DNA of 64,000 nt from Microbacterium laevaniformans (GTDB taxonomy: Bacteria > Actinomycetota > Actinomycetes > Actinomycetales > Microbacteriaceae): the NCBI RefSeq assembly GCF_016907555.1, contig NZ_JAFBCE010000001.1, forward strand, positions 186,001 through 250,000, read 5' to 3'. Shown here piece after piece: positions 16,264 through 24,409 of the stretch (positions are counted from its first letter, which is position 1; each line of letters opens with the position of its first letter). The notes beneath the pieces are model-generated. The model was not told the DNA's origin and ran no database searches. It saw nothing but the letters and a program-made list of their open reading frames with translations. The translations under genes were made by a program, and so were the position numbers.

Positions 16264-17274
16264 ATGCGGACTCCGATGGCGTATCTGCGCGGGGCCCGGC
16301 ATCCCGAGGCTTTCCACGGCCGCGGCGCCGGGCGGCCGTACTTCGAGGGCTGGTACGTCAAGCTCGTCTCCGCCGACCGCGCGCATCGGTGGGCCGTGAT
16401 CCCGGGAGTGTTCCGCGGCGATGGCCGCGGCGACATGCCGGCAGACGAGGCGTTCGTCCAGGTGCTCGACGGCGTCGGGGGTCGGGCGTGGTACCACCGC
16501 TTCGACCTCGAGGAGTTCGCGGCATCCGACCGGCGGTTCGAGGTGCGCGTGGGCGCAAACACCTTCGATTCCGAAGGAGTGACCCTCGATCTGCCCCAGC
16601 TGCGGGGGCGCATCTCGTACGCCACACCCCTGCAGCCGTGGCCGGTGACGTTTCGCGAGCCGGGAATCATGGGCTGGTACGGGCTCGTGCCGTTCATGGA
16701 GTGCTTCCACGGCGTCGTGTCGTTCGGGCACGACCTCACCGGCACGCTGCAGGTCGAGGGCGAGCAGGTCGCGTTCGACGGCGGGCGCGGCTACATCGAG
16801 AAGGACTGGGGTCAGGCGTTTCCCGCGGGGTACGTCTGGCTTGCGTCGAACCACATCGACCCGGTCGGCGGCGGTGCGACGGACGCCTCACTCGTGGCAT
16901 CCGTCGCCATCATCCCGTGGCTGCGGGGCTCGTTCCGCGGCTCGATCGTGGGACTTCGCCACGGCGGTCGTCTGCACCGCTGGACCACCTACAACCGGTC
17001 CCGGGAGCGCAGCCTCACCATCGACGACGACCGCGTGGGGTGGAGCATGGAGGGTCCCGACGGGCGGCTCGAACTCGAGGCCGAGCGCGTGCGCGGGGGC
17101 CTGCTGCACGCGCCGCTGCGCACCGCGATGCACCAGCGCGTGGAAGAGACGCTCGATGCCCGCGTGATCATCCGGCACACGGATGCCGCGGGGCGCGTGC
17201 TCCTGGAGGGCGTCGGCGCGTGCGCGGGGCTGGAGGTCTTCGGCGACACCGCGCGCCTGCTCGCCCTGCGCTGA
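16264..17274 (+). CDS. Tocopherol-cyclase-like (lipocalin-type) protein
   Basis: A 336-residue soluble protein matching the VTE1/tocopherol cyclase family. It begins with the typical FHGRGAGRPYFEGWYVKLV and has the core signature PFMECFHGVVSFGHDLTG (about 145-162) and GGRGYIEKDWGQAFPAGYVW (about 175-194). Plant enzymes close the chroman ring of vitamin E. Actinobacteria do not make tocopherol, so the bacterial homologue presumably acts on another lipid or quinone. ATG 16264 is preferred; GTG 16255 is an alternative three codons upstream. Confidence 0.88.
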   Translation: MRTPMAYLRGARHPEAFHGRGAGRPYFEGWYVKLVSADRAHRWAVIPGVFRGDGRGDMPADEAFVQVLDGVGGRAWYHRFDLEEFAASDRRFEVRVGANTFDSEGVTLDLPQLRGRISYATPLQPWPVTFREPGIMGWYGLVPFMECFHGVVSFGHDLTGTLQVEGEQVAFDGGRGYIEKDWGQAFPAGYVWLASNHIDPVGGGATDASLVASVAIIPWLRGSFRGSIVGLRHGGRLHRWTTYNRSRERSLTIDDDRVGWSMEGPDGRLELEAERVRGGLLHAPLRTAMHQRVEETLDARVIIRHTDAAGRVLLEGVGACAGLEVFGDTARLLALR

Positions 17275-17301
17275 CCCGCCCCTCTGCGGCCTCACACGCG
17301 G

Positions 17302-17358
17302 ATCGGGGTCGCATTCCGTCGTAACCAGCCTCAGCTGGCGACGCAACGCGACCCCGAT
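17302..17358. terminator. Long hairpin between convergent genes
   Basis: Outer arms ATCGGGGTCGC (17302-17312) and GCGACCCCGAT (17348-17358) are perfectly complementary. Inner arms CGTCG/CGACG and CCAGC/GCTGG continue the stem with short bulges, leaving a CTCA loop. It lies midway between the genes ending at 17274 (+) and 17388 (-), and so probably terminates both. Confidence 0.7.
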
Positions 17359-17387
17359 TCTGCGGGTCTGCCCGGGTGGGCGGGCGA

Positions 17388-18398
17388 TCAGATGCGCACG
17401 AGCATCTTTCCCGTGTTGGCGCCGCGCATCATGGACAGGAAGGCGTCGACGGTGTTCTCGATGCCGTCGACGATCGTCTCGTCGTAGACGATGCCGCCCT
17501 CGGCGAACCAGCCCGACATCTTCTGCTGGAACTCGGGGGCCAGGTGCAGGTACGCGGCGAGCGTGAAGCCCCGCATCGTGAGGGCGCGCGTGATCATGTT
17601 CGACATGTTGTCGGGACCGGGCCGGCGCTCGGTGCTGTTGTAGCCGGTGATGGCGCCACACAGAGCTGCTCGTCCGCCGTCGTTGAAGGCGTCGAGCGCC
17701 GCCTCGAGGTGGTCGCCGCCGACGTTGTCGAAGAACACGTCGATGCCGTCGGGCGCGGCCTCCGCGAGAAGTGTGCGCACATCTCCGGACTTGTAGTTGA
17801 AAGCGGCGTCATAGCCGTACTTCTCGGTCAGGAGGGCGACTTTCTCCGGAGTTCCGGCCGAGCCGATGACCCGACCAGCGCCCAGGCGCTTGGCGATCTG
17901 GCCCACGGCGGTGCCGACGGCGCCGGCGGCGCCGGAGACGAACACGGTGTCGCCGGGCTTCAGGTGCGCGATGGCGGTGAGTCCGACGTAGGCGGTGAGA
18001 CCGGTCATGCCGAGGATGTGCAGGTTCAGTGAGAGCGGCACGCCGGGGATCTCCGGGATGGTGCGGAAGGTCGCGGCATCCGCCTGGACCACGTCCGACC
18101 AGCCGTGCTGGTGCAGCACGACGGTGCCCACCGGAAGGTCGTCGGATGCCGAGGCCACCACACGCCCGACCGCGCCGCCGGTGATGGTCTCGCCGAGGGC
18201 GTAGGGGGCGACGTAGCTGCGGGTGTCGTTCATGCGGCCGCGCATGTAGGGGTCGACGGAGACGAACTCGTTGCGCACGCGCACCTCGCCGGCCGGCGGA
18301 GCGCCGTAGGTGACCGTCGCGACGTGGAAGTCATCGCGGGTGGGCCACCCGACGGGGCGGGCGGCGAGCTGGATCTGAGTGCTGGTGGCGTCTGTCAT
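17388..18398 (-). CDS. NADP-dependent oxidoreductase, MDR superfamily (CurA / leukotriene B4 dehydrogenase-like)
   Basis: A 336-residue zinc-free medium-chain reductase. FVSVDPYMRGRMND near residue 46 is diagnostic of the CurA/YncB/prostaglandin-reductase branch, and the NADP-binding motif is VSGAAGAVGTAVGQIAK near residue 152. FFDNVGG near residue 220 is also conserved. Members reduce alpha,beta-unsaturated carbonyls. ATG 18398 is preceded by AAGGAG. It ends facing the tocopherol-cyclase-like gene and is followed upstream by the DUF1304 gene on the same strand. Confidence 0.95.
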   Translation of the reverse strand: MTDATSTQIQLAARPVGWPTRDDFHVATVTYGAPPAGEVRVRNEFVSVDPYMRGRMNDTRSYVAPYALGETITGGAVGRVVASASDDLPVGTVVLHQHGWSDVVQADAATFRTIPEIPGVPLSLNLHILGMTGLTAYVGLTAIAHLKPGDTVFVSGAAGAVGTAVGQIAKRLGAGRVIGSAGTPEKVALLTEKYGYDAAFNYKSGDVRTLLAEAAPDGIDVFFDNVGGDHLEAALDAFNDGGRAALCGAITGYNSTERRPGPDNMSNMITRALTMRGFTLAAYLHLAPEFQQKMSGWFAEGGIVYDETIVDGIENTVDAFLSMMRGANTGKMLVRI

Positions 18399-18449
18399 TC
18401 GTTCTCCTTGTGGGATGGAGTGAGGTCGGGGGCGCGCGACGACGGTGCG

Positions 18450-18836
18450 TCAGATCAGCAGGCCGATCGCGAGGGCGACGATGCCGAGCGCGGGGAGGGT
18501 GCCCTGCTTGAGCGCGGCGGCGGCCTTGTCGGGGCTGGAGAGCAGCAGCACGAGCGCCGCGGCGGTCATCGAGCCGGTGCCGGCGAAGACGAGGGCCGCA
18601 CCCGCCGCGGTGGCGCCGGTGGCGAAGAGGACGACGCCGATGGCGACCAGCACGGCGAGGAACAGGTTGTAGAAGCCCTGGTTGAAGGCCATCTCGCGCG
18701 TGGCCTGAGCTTCTTCGGCGCTGGTGCCGAACGTGGCACGGGCGCGCGGCGTGGTCCAGGCGATGGACTCGAGCCAGAAGATGAACACGTGTAGGAGTGC
18801 CGCGAGGGAGGCGAGCACGAGACCGACGACGACCAT
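18450..18836 (-). CDS. DUF1304 small membrane protein
   Basis: A 128-residue protein with four hydrophobic helices, opening with VVVGLVLASLAALLHVFIFW then LESIAWTTPRARATFGTS, the DUF1304 signature. FNQGFYNLFLAVL near residue 50 is also conserved. ATG 18836 follows AGGAAG. The 51-bp gap to the reductase gene, same strand, suggests an operon controlled by the divergent TetR regulator. Confidence 0.93.
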   Translation of the reverse strand: MVVVGLVLASLAALLHVFIFWLESIAWTTPRARATFGTSAEEAQATREMAFNQGFYNLFLAVLVAIGVVLFATGATAAGAALVFAGTGSMTAAALVLLLSSPDKAAAALKQGTLPALGIVALAIGLLI

Positions 18837-18856
18837 GGGGGATCTTCCTGTTTCTG

Positions 18857-18892
18857 AACTGACTGGTTCAATATATACTGAAACGGTCGTTT
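18857..18892. promoter_or_regulatory. Divergent promoter with TetR-type operator
   Basis: Arms AACTGACTGGTTCA (18857-18870) and TGAAACGGTCGTTT (18879-18892) form an imperfect palindrome, 10 of 14 positions symmetric, around the AT-rich centre ATATATAC. The centre supplies -10 boxes for both strands: TATACT (18874-18879) rightward to the TetR gene and TATATT (complement of 18870-18875) leftward to the DUF1304 gene. A TetR dimer bound here would block both promoters. Confidence 0.6.
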
Positions 18893-18912
18893 TAGAAATC
18901 GGGGTGGATGTC

Positions 18913-19506
18913 ATGGCGAGAACTCGGGAGTTCGATCGCGGCGCCGTCGTGCGCGCCGCCCGCCAGTTCTTCTGGGAGCACGGGTACGAGGACGCCTCGA
19001 TCGCGGGGCTCGAGGCGGCGACCGGGCTCAACCGCTCCAGCATCTACAACGCATTCGACTCCAAGCGCGGCCTGTTCGACGAGGCGGTGCAGAGCTACCT
19101 CGACGAGGTCGTGCGTCCGCGACTCGCCCCGCTCGAGGCGGAGACCGTCGAGGCCGGGGCGCTCCGCGCGTACCTCAGCGGCCTCGCCGACGCCTTCGCC
19201 CGTGTCGGCTCGATGCCCGCCGCGCACGGCTGCCTGCTCATCAACGCCGCCGGAGCGCCCGTCGCGCGCGACTCCGACGTCGCGCACGTGATCGACGACT
19301 ACCGTGCCGAGCTGCGGACCGCGATCGGCCGCGGCGTCGATGTCGCGGTGCCCGCGGCATCCGCCGCGCGCCGTGCGCGCCTCGCCGACGCCGTCACGGG
19401 GCTCGTCGTCGCGGCGTTCGCTCTCGTCCGCCCGTCGGCTCCCGAAGCGATACGCAGTCTCGAGACCGCCGCCGCCCTGGTGGATGCCGAGGGCGCCGCC
19501 GACTGA
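18913..19506 (+). CDS. TetR family regulator
   Basis: A 197-residue repressor. The N-terminal HTH shows FDRGAVVRAARQFFWEHGYE, then DASIAGLEAATGLNRSSIYN and AFDSKRGLFDEAV, the standard TetR arrangement. The C-terminal ligand domain contains HGCLLINAAG near residue 99, as in the TetR_C subgroup that follows AcuR/NemR-like regulators of electrophile-detoxifying reductases. ATG 18913 is chosen; GTG 18904 is possible. It diverges from DUF1304 and the unsaturated-carbonyl reductase, which it probably represses. Confidence 0.92.
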   Translation: MARTREFDRGAVVRAARQFFWEHGYEDASIAGLEAATGLNRSSIYNAFDSKRGLFDEAVQSYLDEVVRPRLAPLEAETVEAGALRAYLSGLADAFARVGSMPAAHGCLLINAAGAPVARDSDVAHVIDDYRAELRTAIGRGVDVAVPAASAARRARLADAVTGLVVAAFALVRPSAPEAIRSLETAAALVDAEGAAD

Positions 19507-19514
19507 GGGTGTCG

Positions 19515-19548
19515 GCGTTTCGACTCGCTGCGCTCGCTCAACGACCGG
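19515..19548. repeat. Single R1 repeat copy
   Basis: An intact R1 copy, GCGTTTCGACTCGCTGCGCT followed by CGCTCAACGACCGG, directly after the TetR stop codon. It could end that transcript. Confidence 0.75.
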
Positions 19549-19713
19549 GGGCGGGGGTGCCGGCGGGCGGGGTGATGTACGCGGTGGCGGAGGGGGCGCC
19601 ACAGATTCGCCCTCGCGTCGTGCGCGCGTGCGCATCGTGTCGTTCTAGTCTTCCCTCACCGCGTCACTGGGGACGACGGTGCACCCATGACGTTGCGAGG
19701 GCGGAGAAGAGCG

Positions 19714-21264
19714 ATGAGCGACTTCGGCAGCACCACACCGATTCATCTGGAACGCGGCGACGGCAAGGGCCTCGCCGCCGGCACCCTGGGGCTGTGGGGG
19801 TCGACCGTCATCGGCCTGGCGTCGACGGCCCCCGTCTACTCCCTGGTCGCGACGCTCGGCTTCGTCGTCCTCGCCGTGGGGGCGCAGGCGCCGATCGCCT
19901 TCATCATCGCGTTCGTCCCGATGCTGTTCACGGCGTTCGCGTATCGCGAGCTGAACAACAAGATCCCCGACTGCGGCACGACCTTCACGTGGGGGACGAA
20001 GGCCTTCGGGCCGTGGGTGGGCTGGATGGGCGGCTGGGGCGTCGCGATCGCGGGCATGGTCGTGCTCGCCAACCTCGCGCAGATCGGCTCGATCTACTTC
20101 TGGGCGCTGTTCGGCATGGAACTCGAGAACAACGACTGGCGCATCATCCTCGTGGCCGTGCTGTTCATCGCATCGATGACGTGGGTGAGCTGGCGCGGTG
20201 TCGAGATCGGCGAGCGCATCCAGAACGTGCTGCTCGGCGTGCAGTACCTGGCCCTCGCGATCTTCGTCGTCGCGGCGCTCTGGGAGTTCTTCGCGGGCAA
20301 CGCCCCCGCTCCCACCCCCTTCGACTGGAACTGGCTGAATCCGTTCGCGTTCACCGACTACCACGGTTTCACCGAGGCCGTGCTGCTCGCCCTGTTCATC
20401 TACTGGGGCTGGGACTCGTGCCTCGCCCTCAACGAGGAGACCAAGGACCCCAAGCGCATCCCGGGGCGCGCGGCGCTGCTGACCACCGTCATCCTGCTGT
20501 TCACCTACGTTTCGGTCACGATCGCCGCCATGATGTACGCCGGGCTCGGCGAGGACGGGCCGGGTCTGGCCAACCCCGACAACGCCGACGACTTCTTCCT
20601 CGCGATCAAGGACGGCCTGCTCGGCCCGTGGGGCTGGCTGCTCGTGGTCGCCGTGCTGATCTCGGCCGTGTCCTCGACGCAGACGACCATCCTGCCCACC
20701 GCGCGCGGCACGCTCGCGATGGGCGTCTACCGCGCACTGCCCGCGCGGTTCAAGGACGTGCACCCGGTGTACAAGACGCCGTCGTTCTCGACGATCGTCG
20801 GCGGCACCGTGGCCATCTGCTACTACCTCGGCATGACGCTGATCAGCGACAACATCCTGCAGGACTCGATCTCCTCGCTCGGCCTCGCGATCGCGTTCTA
20901 CTACGCCATCACCGGCTACGCCTGCGTCTGGTACTTCCGCCGTGACCTGCGCAACTCGACGCGTGAGCTGTGGGTGAAGGGCATCTTCCCTCTGCTCGGG
21001 GCCCTGATGCTGACCTTCGCCTTCGTGCAGTCCGCCATCGATATGTTCGACGTGAACTACGGCAACACGGTGCTGCTCGGCATCGGCGGCACCTTCGTCG
21101 TGGGCATCGGAGCGCTGCTCGTCGGCGTCGTGCTGATGTTCGTCTGGTACCTCTTCCCGCGCTCGAAGCCGTTCTTCCAGGGGCGCTCTCTGAACCGCGA
21201 GACCCCGGTGCTCGTTCCCGAGGAGCCCGGCGACATCATCCGCTCCATCGACGGCGGCATCTGA
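19714..21264 (+). CDS. APC superfamily amino-acid/polyamine permease
   Basis: A 516-residue transporter with 12 or more hydrophobic segments. The region GLAAGTLGLWGSTVIGLAST at about residues 19-38 is the unwound TM1 of the APC fold. NNKIPDCGTTFTWGTKAFGP (about 88-107) matches the cytosolic loop of actinobacterial APC permeases. ATG 19714 has GGAG upstream; ATG 19687 lacks one. It is followed 47 bp later by a saccharopine-dehydrogenase-like gene, suggesting import and oxidation of a basic amino acid or polyamine. The substrate is inferred only from context. Confidence 0.9.
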   Translation: MSDFGSTTPIHLERGDGKGLAAGTLGLWGSTVIGLASTAPVYSLVATLGFVVLAVGAQAPIAFIIAFVPMLFTAFAYRELNNKIPDCGTTFTWGTKAFGPWVGWMGGWGVAIAGMVVLANLAQIGSIYFWALFGMELENNDWRIILVAVLFIASMTWVSWRGVEIGERIQNVLLGVQYLALAIFVVAALWEFFAGNAPAPTPFDWNWLNPFAFTDYHGFTEAVLLALFIYWGWDSCLALNEETKDPKRIPGRAALLTTVILLFTYVSVTIAAMMYAGLGEDGPGLANPDNADDFFLAIKDGLLGPWGWLLVVAVLISAVSSTQTTILPTARGTLAMGVYRALPARFKDVHPVYKTPSFSTIVGGTVAICYYLGMTLISDNILQDSISSLGLAIAFYYAITGYACVWYFRRDLRNSTRELWVKGIFPLLGALMLTFAFVQSAIDMFDVNYGNTVLLGIGGTFVVGIGALLVGVVLMFVWYLFPRSKPFFQGRSLNRETPVLVPEEPGDIIRSIDGGI

Positions 21265-21311
21265 CGACCGCGCCTGTCGGCATCCCCTTCCTCTCAACGA
21301 CAAGGAATCTC

Positions 21312-22538
21312 ATGCGTATCCTCATCGTCGGCGCCGGAGGCGTCGGCTCGGCCGCCGTCCGCATCGCCGTCCGCCGCGACTTCTTCGAGAAGCTCGTCGT
21401 CGCCGACTACGACCCGGCGCGCCCGCAGGCGCTCGTCGACGAGGTCGCCGACCCGCGGGTGGAGGCGGCGCAGGTCGACGCCTCGCGCGCCGATGCGGTG
21501 GCGGGGCTCATCGAGGCGCACGGCATCACCCACGTGCTCAACGCGGTCGACCCGCGCTTCGTCATGCCGATCTTCGACGGTGCGCTGGCCGCCGGAGCGA
21601 CCTACCTCGACATGGCGATGAGCCTCTCCACGCCCCACCCGGAGCAGCCGCACGCGCTGCCGGGCGTCAAGCTCGGCGACGAGCAGTTCGCCAAGGACAG
21701 CCAGTGGAAGGATGCCGGTCGGCTCGCCCTCGTCGGCATCGGGGTCGAGCCGGGGCTGTCGGACGTCTTCGCCCGCTATGCCGAAGATCACCTGTTCAGC
21801 GAGATCGACGAGCTCGGCGTGCGCGACGGAGCGAACCTCGTGGTGGCCGGCTACGACTTCGCACCGTCGTTCTCGATCTGGACGACGATCGAGGAGTGCC
21901 TCAACCCGCCTGTCATCTACGAGAAGGACCGCGGCTGGTACACGACGGAGCCGTTCAGCGAGCCCGAGGTGTTCGACTTTCCGGGCGGGATCGGTCCGGT
22001 GGAATGCGTCAACGTCGAGCACGAGGAGGTGCTGCTCATGCCGCGCTGGACGAAGGCGAAGCGCGTGACGTTCAAGTACGGCCTCGGCGACGAGTTCATC
22101 GGCGTGCTGAAGACCCTCCACAAGCTCGGCCTGGACAGCACCGCGAAGGTCAACGTCAAGGGCGTGGAGGTTTCGCCGCGCGACGTGGTCGCCGCGTGCC
22201 TTCCCGACCCCGCGACCATCGGCGACAAGATGAGCGGCAAGACGTGCGCCGGCGTGTGGGTGACGGGCACGGGCATCGACGGCCGGCCGCGCTCGACGTA
22301 CCTGTACCACGTGGCCGACAACGAGGAGACGATGCGCGAGTACGGTTCGCAGGCGGTCGTCTGGCAGACCGCCATCAACCCGGTCATCGCGCTCGAGCTG
22401 CTCGCCACGAGGGTGTGGACCGGTACCGGCGTGCTCGGCCCCGAGGCCTTCGACGCGAAGCCGTTCCTCGACCTGCTCGCCGCGCCCGCGCCCGCCGGCT
22501 ACGGATCGCCGTGGGGGATGGAGGACAGGGCGGTCTGA
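21312..22538 (+). CDS. Saccharopine dehydrogenase family oxidoreductase
   Basis: A 408-residue NAD(P)-dependent enzyme. The Rossmann motif ILIVGAGGVGSAAV spans residues 3-16. The middle is typical of the saccharopine dehydrogenase / carboxynorspermidine synthase family (YLDMAMSLSTP near 99-109, GIGVEPGLSDVFARYAEDHL near 141-160). ATG 21312 follows AAGGA. Together with the upstream permease and downstream SDR it probably acts in catabolism of an imported amino acid or polyamine. The specific substrate (lysine, spermidine derivative or other) cannot be read. Confidence 0.9.
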   Translation: MRILIVGAGGVGSAAVRIAVRRDFFEKLVVADYDPARPQALVDEVADPRVEAAQVDASRADAVAGLIEAHGITHVLNAVDPRFVMPIFDGALAAGATYLDMAMSLSTPHPEQPHALPGVKLGDEQFAKDSQWKDAGRLALVGIGVEPGLSDVFARYAEDHLFSEIDELGVRDGANLVVAGYDFAPSFSIWTTIEECLNPPVIYEKDRGWYTTEPFSEPEVFDFPGGIGPVECVNVEHEEVLLMPRWTKAKRVTFKYGLGDEFIGVLKTLHKLGLDSTAKVNVKGVEVSPRDVVAACLPDPATIGDKMSGKTCAGVWVTGTGIDGRPRSTYLYHVADNEETMREYGSQAVVWQTAINPVIALELLATRVWTGTGVLGPEAFDAKPFLDLLAAPAPAGYGSPWGMEDRAV

Positions 22539-22563
22539 ACCACCGCGGTGCGAGGATGGTCAG

Positions 22564-23259
22564 ATGACCACCCACGTGATCACCGGAGCGGGCTCCGGCA
22601 TCGGAAACCTCATCGCCGAGCGGCTCGCGACGCGCGGCGACCGCCTCGTGCTCGTCGTGCGCGATGCCGCCCGTGCCGACGATCTGGCGCACGCGTTCCC
22701 GGGCAGCGTCACGGTGGTCGCCGACCTCACGCGCCCGGGCGTGCTCGCCGACGCGGTGCAGGATGCCGACGGCATCCCCGACCGGATCGACAGCGTCATC
22801 CACGCCGCGGGCATCGTCGAACTCGGCCGCGTGGGCGATCTGCCGGTATCGGCGTGGGAGAGCCAGCTGGCCGTGAACCTGACCGCGCCCGCCGAGCTGA
22901 CCCGGCTGCTGCTGCCGCGGGTGCGCGCTGCCCGTGGCCAGGTGGTGTTCGTCAATTCGGGCGCGGGTCTCACCGCGCATCCGCAGTGGGCGGCGTACGC
23001 GGCATCCAAGCACGGGCTCAAGGCCCTCGCCGACGCCCTCCGCGGCGAGGAGGCCGAGCACGGCGTGCGCGTGACGAGCGTGTATCCCGGGCGCACCGCC
23101 ACCCCCATGCAGGCGCAGGTCCACGCGCAGGAGGGGGCGGACTACGACCCCGACCGGTGGATCGACCCGGCGTCGGTCGTCACGGCCGTGCTCACGGCGC
23201 TCGATCTTCCGCGTGACGCGGTCATCAGCGATCTGACCGTCCGACCCGGCCCGCGATGA
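22564..23259 (+). CDS. SDR family oxidoreductase
   Basis: A 231-residue classical short-chain dehydrogenase. The cofactor motif TGAGSGIG is at residues 7-14, NSGAG with the catalytic Ser lies near 126-130, and YAASK near 145-149 gives the Tyr and Lys. PGRTATPMQ follows. It starts 25 bp after the saccharopine-dehydrogenase-like gene and overlaps the next gene by four bases (ATGA), so the three are co-translated. Confidence 0.94.
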   Translation: MTTHVITGAGSGIGNLIAERLATRGDRLVLVVRDAARADDLAHAFPGSVTVVADLTRPGVLADAVQDADGIPDRIDSVIHAAGIVELGRVGDLPVSAWESQLAVNLTAPAELTRLLLPRVRAARGQVVFVNSGAGLTAHPQWAAYAASKHGLKALADALRGEEAEHGVRVTSVYPGRTATPMQAQVHAQEGADYDPDRWIDPASVVTAVLTALDLPRDAVISDLTVRPGPR

Positions 23260-23747
23260 CCGACGAGGTCGCCGCCGGCGCCGACCTGCTCGACACCGTG
23301 CTCTCCGACGCCCGCCGTCGTCTGGCGGGATCGCCGCGCGAACGTCTGGGTGACTGGGCCCACAGCCGGCGGCTGCTGGGCTTCGGCCGCGCTCCGCGGA
23401 TCGTGCCGGTCGGCGAGGCGTGGCACGTCGGCGTGCTTCTCATCGCGGATGCCGAGGTCTATGCCACCGGCGAGATCCTCCGCGCCCGCGCCGAGGCGGT
23501 CCGCGGCTACACGGCGGAGGCGCAGCGCGCCCGTTCGGAGCGTGCGGCCGCGGCGGCGCGCGGCGGGTTCGCCGACGGCGAGGTGCTGCACCTGGGTGCG
23601 ACGCAGATCGACCTCGACGCCGTGCGCCGGGGTGAGCGCTCCGGGCCGTTGGTGCTCGTCGACGGCATCCCGCTGGTGACGTGGACGGCGGCCGGCGTGC
23701 GTCGGCCGCTGGCCGACTACCTCGACGACCAGCTCTCGCTGCGCTGA
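23256..23747 (+). CDS. Orphan cytosolic protein
   Basis: A 163-residue protein that overlaps the SDR stop codon by the ATGA motif, so it is translationally coupled. An N-terminal helical part with [20 protein letters not shown] precedes a strand-rich region ([20 protein letters not shown]) and an Arg/Ala helix that is likely an extended arm (residues about 78-105). No known domain is recognised. Conserved placement behind the SDR suggests an accessory function. Confidence 0.75.
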   Translation: MTDEVAAGADLLDTVLSDARRRLAGSPRERLGDWAHSRRLLGFGRAPRIVPVGEAWHVGVLLIADAEVYATGEILRARAEAVRGYTAEAQRARSERAAAAARGGFADGEVLHLGATQIDLDAVRRGERSGPLVLVDGIPLVTWTAAGVRRPLADYLDDQLSLR

Positions 23748-23851
23748 CGCGGCTGCGCTGCCGCACGGTGCGCCGCTGGTTCTCGCCCGTCGCGGCGCGC
23801 TCGGTGCCGCGGGTCCATATTTGTTGTCATGTGAAACATATTGGTGCGAGG

Positions 23852-24277
23852 ATGGGAGGCGTGTTCGGCCACGGCGACCTGCACAATGCGTTCGCGCTGG
23901 TCGACCTGCTCGAAAACGGGGGTCCGAACGGCGGCCCGGCCTACGAGGGACCGCGCCACTTCGACTACAAGCCCTCGCGCACCGAGGACGAGATCGGCGT
24001 CTGGGACTCGGCATCCGCCAACATGCGCACGTACCTGCTGCTGAAGGAGCGCGCGGCCGCTTTCCGCGCCGATCCGGAGGTGCAGGAGGCACTCGCCGCT
24101 GCGCGCGTGGCTGAGCTCGCTCAGCCGACGTTCGCCGAGGGCGAGAGCTACGACGACTTCGTGGCCGACCGCTCCGCCTACGAGGACTTCGACGCCGACG
24201 CCTACCTCGGTGGCAAGGGCTTCGGTTTCGTCCGCCTGCAGCAGCTGGCCACCGAGCACCTGCTCGGCGCCCGCTGA
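23852..24277 (+). pseudogene. xylA: 5'-truncated xylose isomerase (C-terminal third only)
   Basis: The 141-codon frame starting near ATG 23852 is clearly the end of an actinobacterial xylose isomerase. From [19 protein letters not shown] it continues through [20 protein letters not shown] and [18 protein letters not shown] to [12 protein letters not shown], matching residues about 257-388 of Streptomyces XylA. About 256 N-terminal residues are missing, including the catalytic His, the Lys and most metal-binding Glu/Asp residues; one metal ligand, the Asp of HFDYKP, remains. The upstream 50 bp (AT-richer, with TTGTTGTCATGTGAAACATA) look like the original promoter region, so an internal deletion probably fused leader to C-terminus. 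Intact xylB follows. It cannot be an active isomerase. Confidence 0.85.
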
Positions 24278-24302
24278 CCCCGGCATCCGCCCGACCGCCC
24301 CG

Positions 24303-24378
24303 CCCGCGAGACACCACGTCCGCACCGAGACACCCGCCGCACGCCGGTGTCTCGGTGCGGATCCGGTGTCTGGGCGGG
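24303..24378. repeat. 19-nt-period doublet inverted repeat (element R2a, unit GCGAGACACC)
   Basis: Left units GCGAGACACC (24306) and CCGAGACACC (24325) are 19 nt apart. Inverted units GGTGTCTCGG and GGTGTCTGGG end at 24355 and 24374, again 19 nt apart. Here the inner spacers TCCGCA and TGCGGA are also complementary, so the element can fold as a roughly 27-bp imperfect hairpin. It lies between truncated xylA and xylB. Confidence 0.8.
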
Positions 24379-24409
24379 TGGTGGCGGTCCACCGAGAGAG
24401 GATGCCGAC

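Noticed and set aside
19645..21303. 552-residue - strand frame opposite the APC permease
   Set aside because: Shadow frame: composition is Arg/Asp/Glu/His-rich without domains, while the + strand frame has clear transporter helices.
23681..24277. Intact 198-residue protein starting at 23681
   Set aside because: The first 57 codons overlap the preceding gene's end and its spacer and have no homology; only the portion from about 23861 matches XylA.
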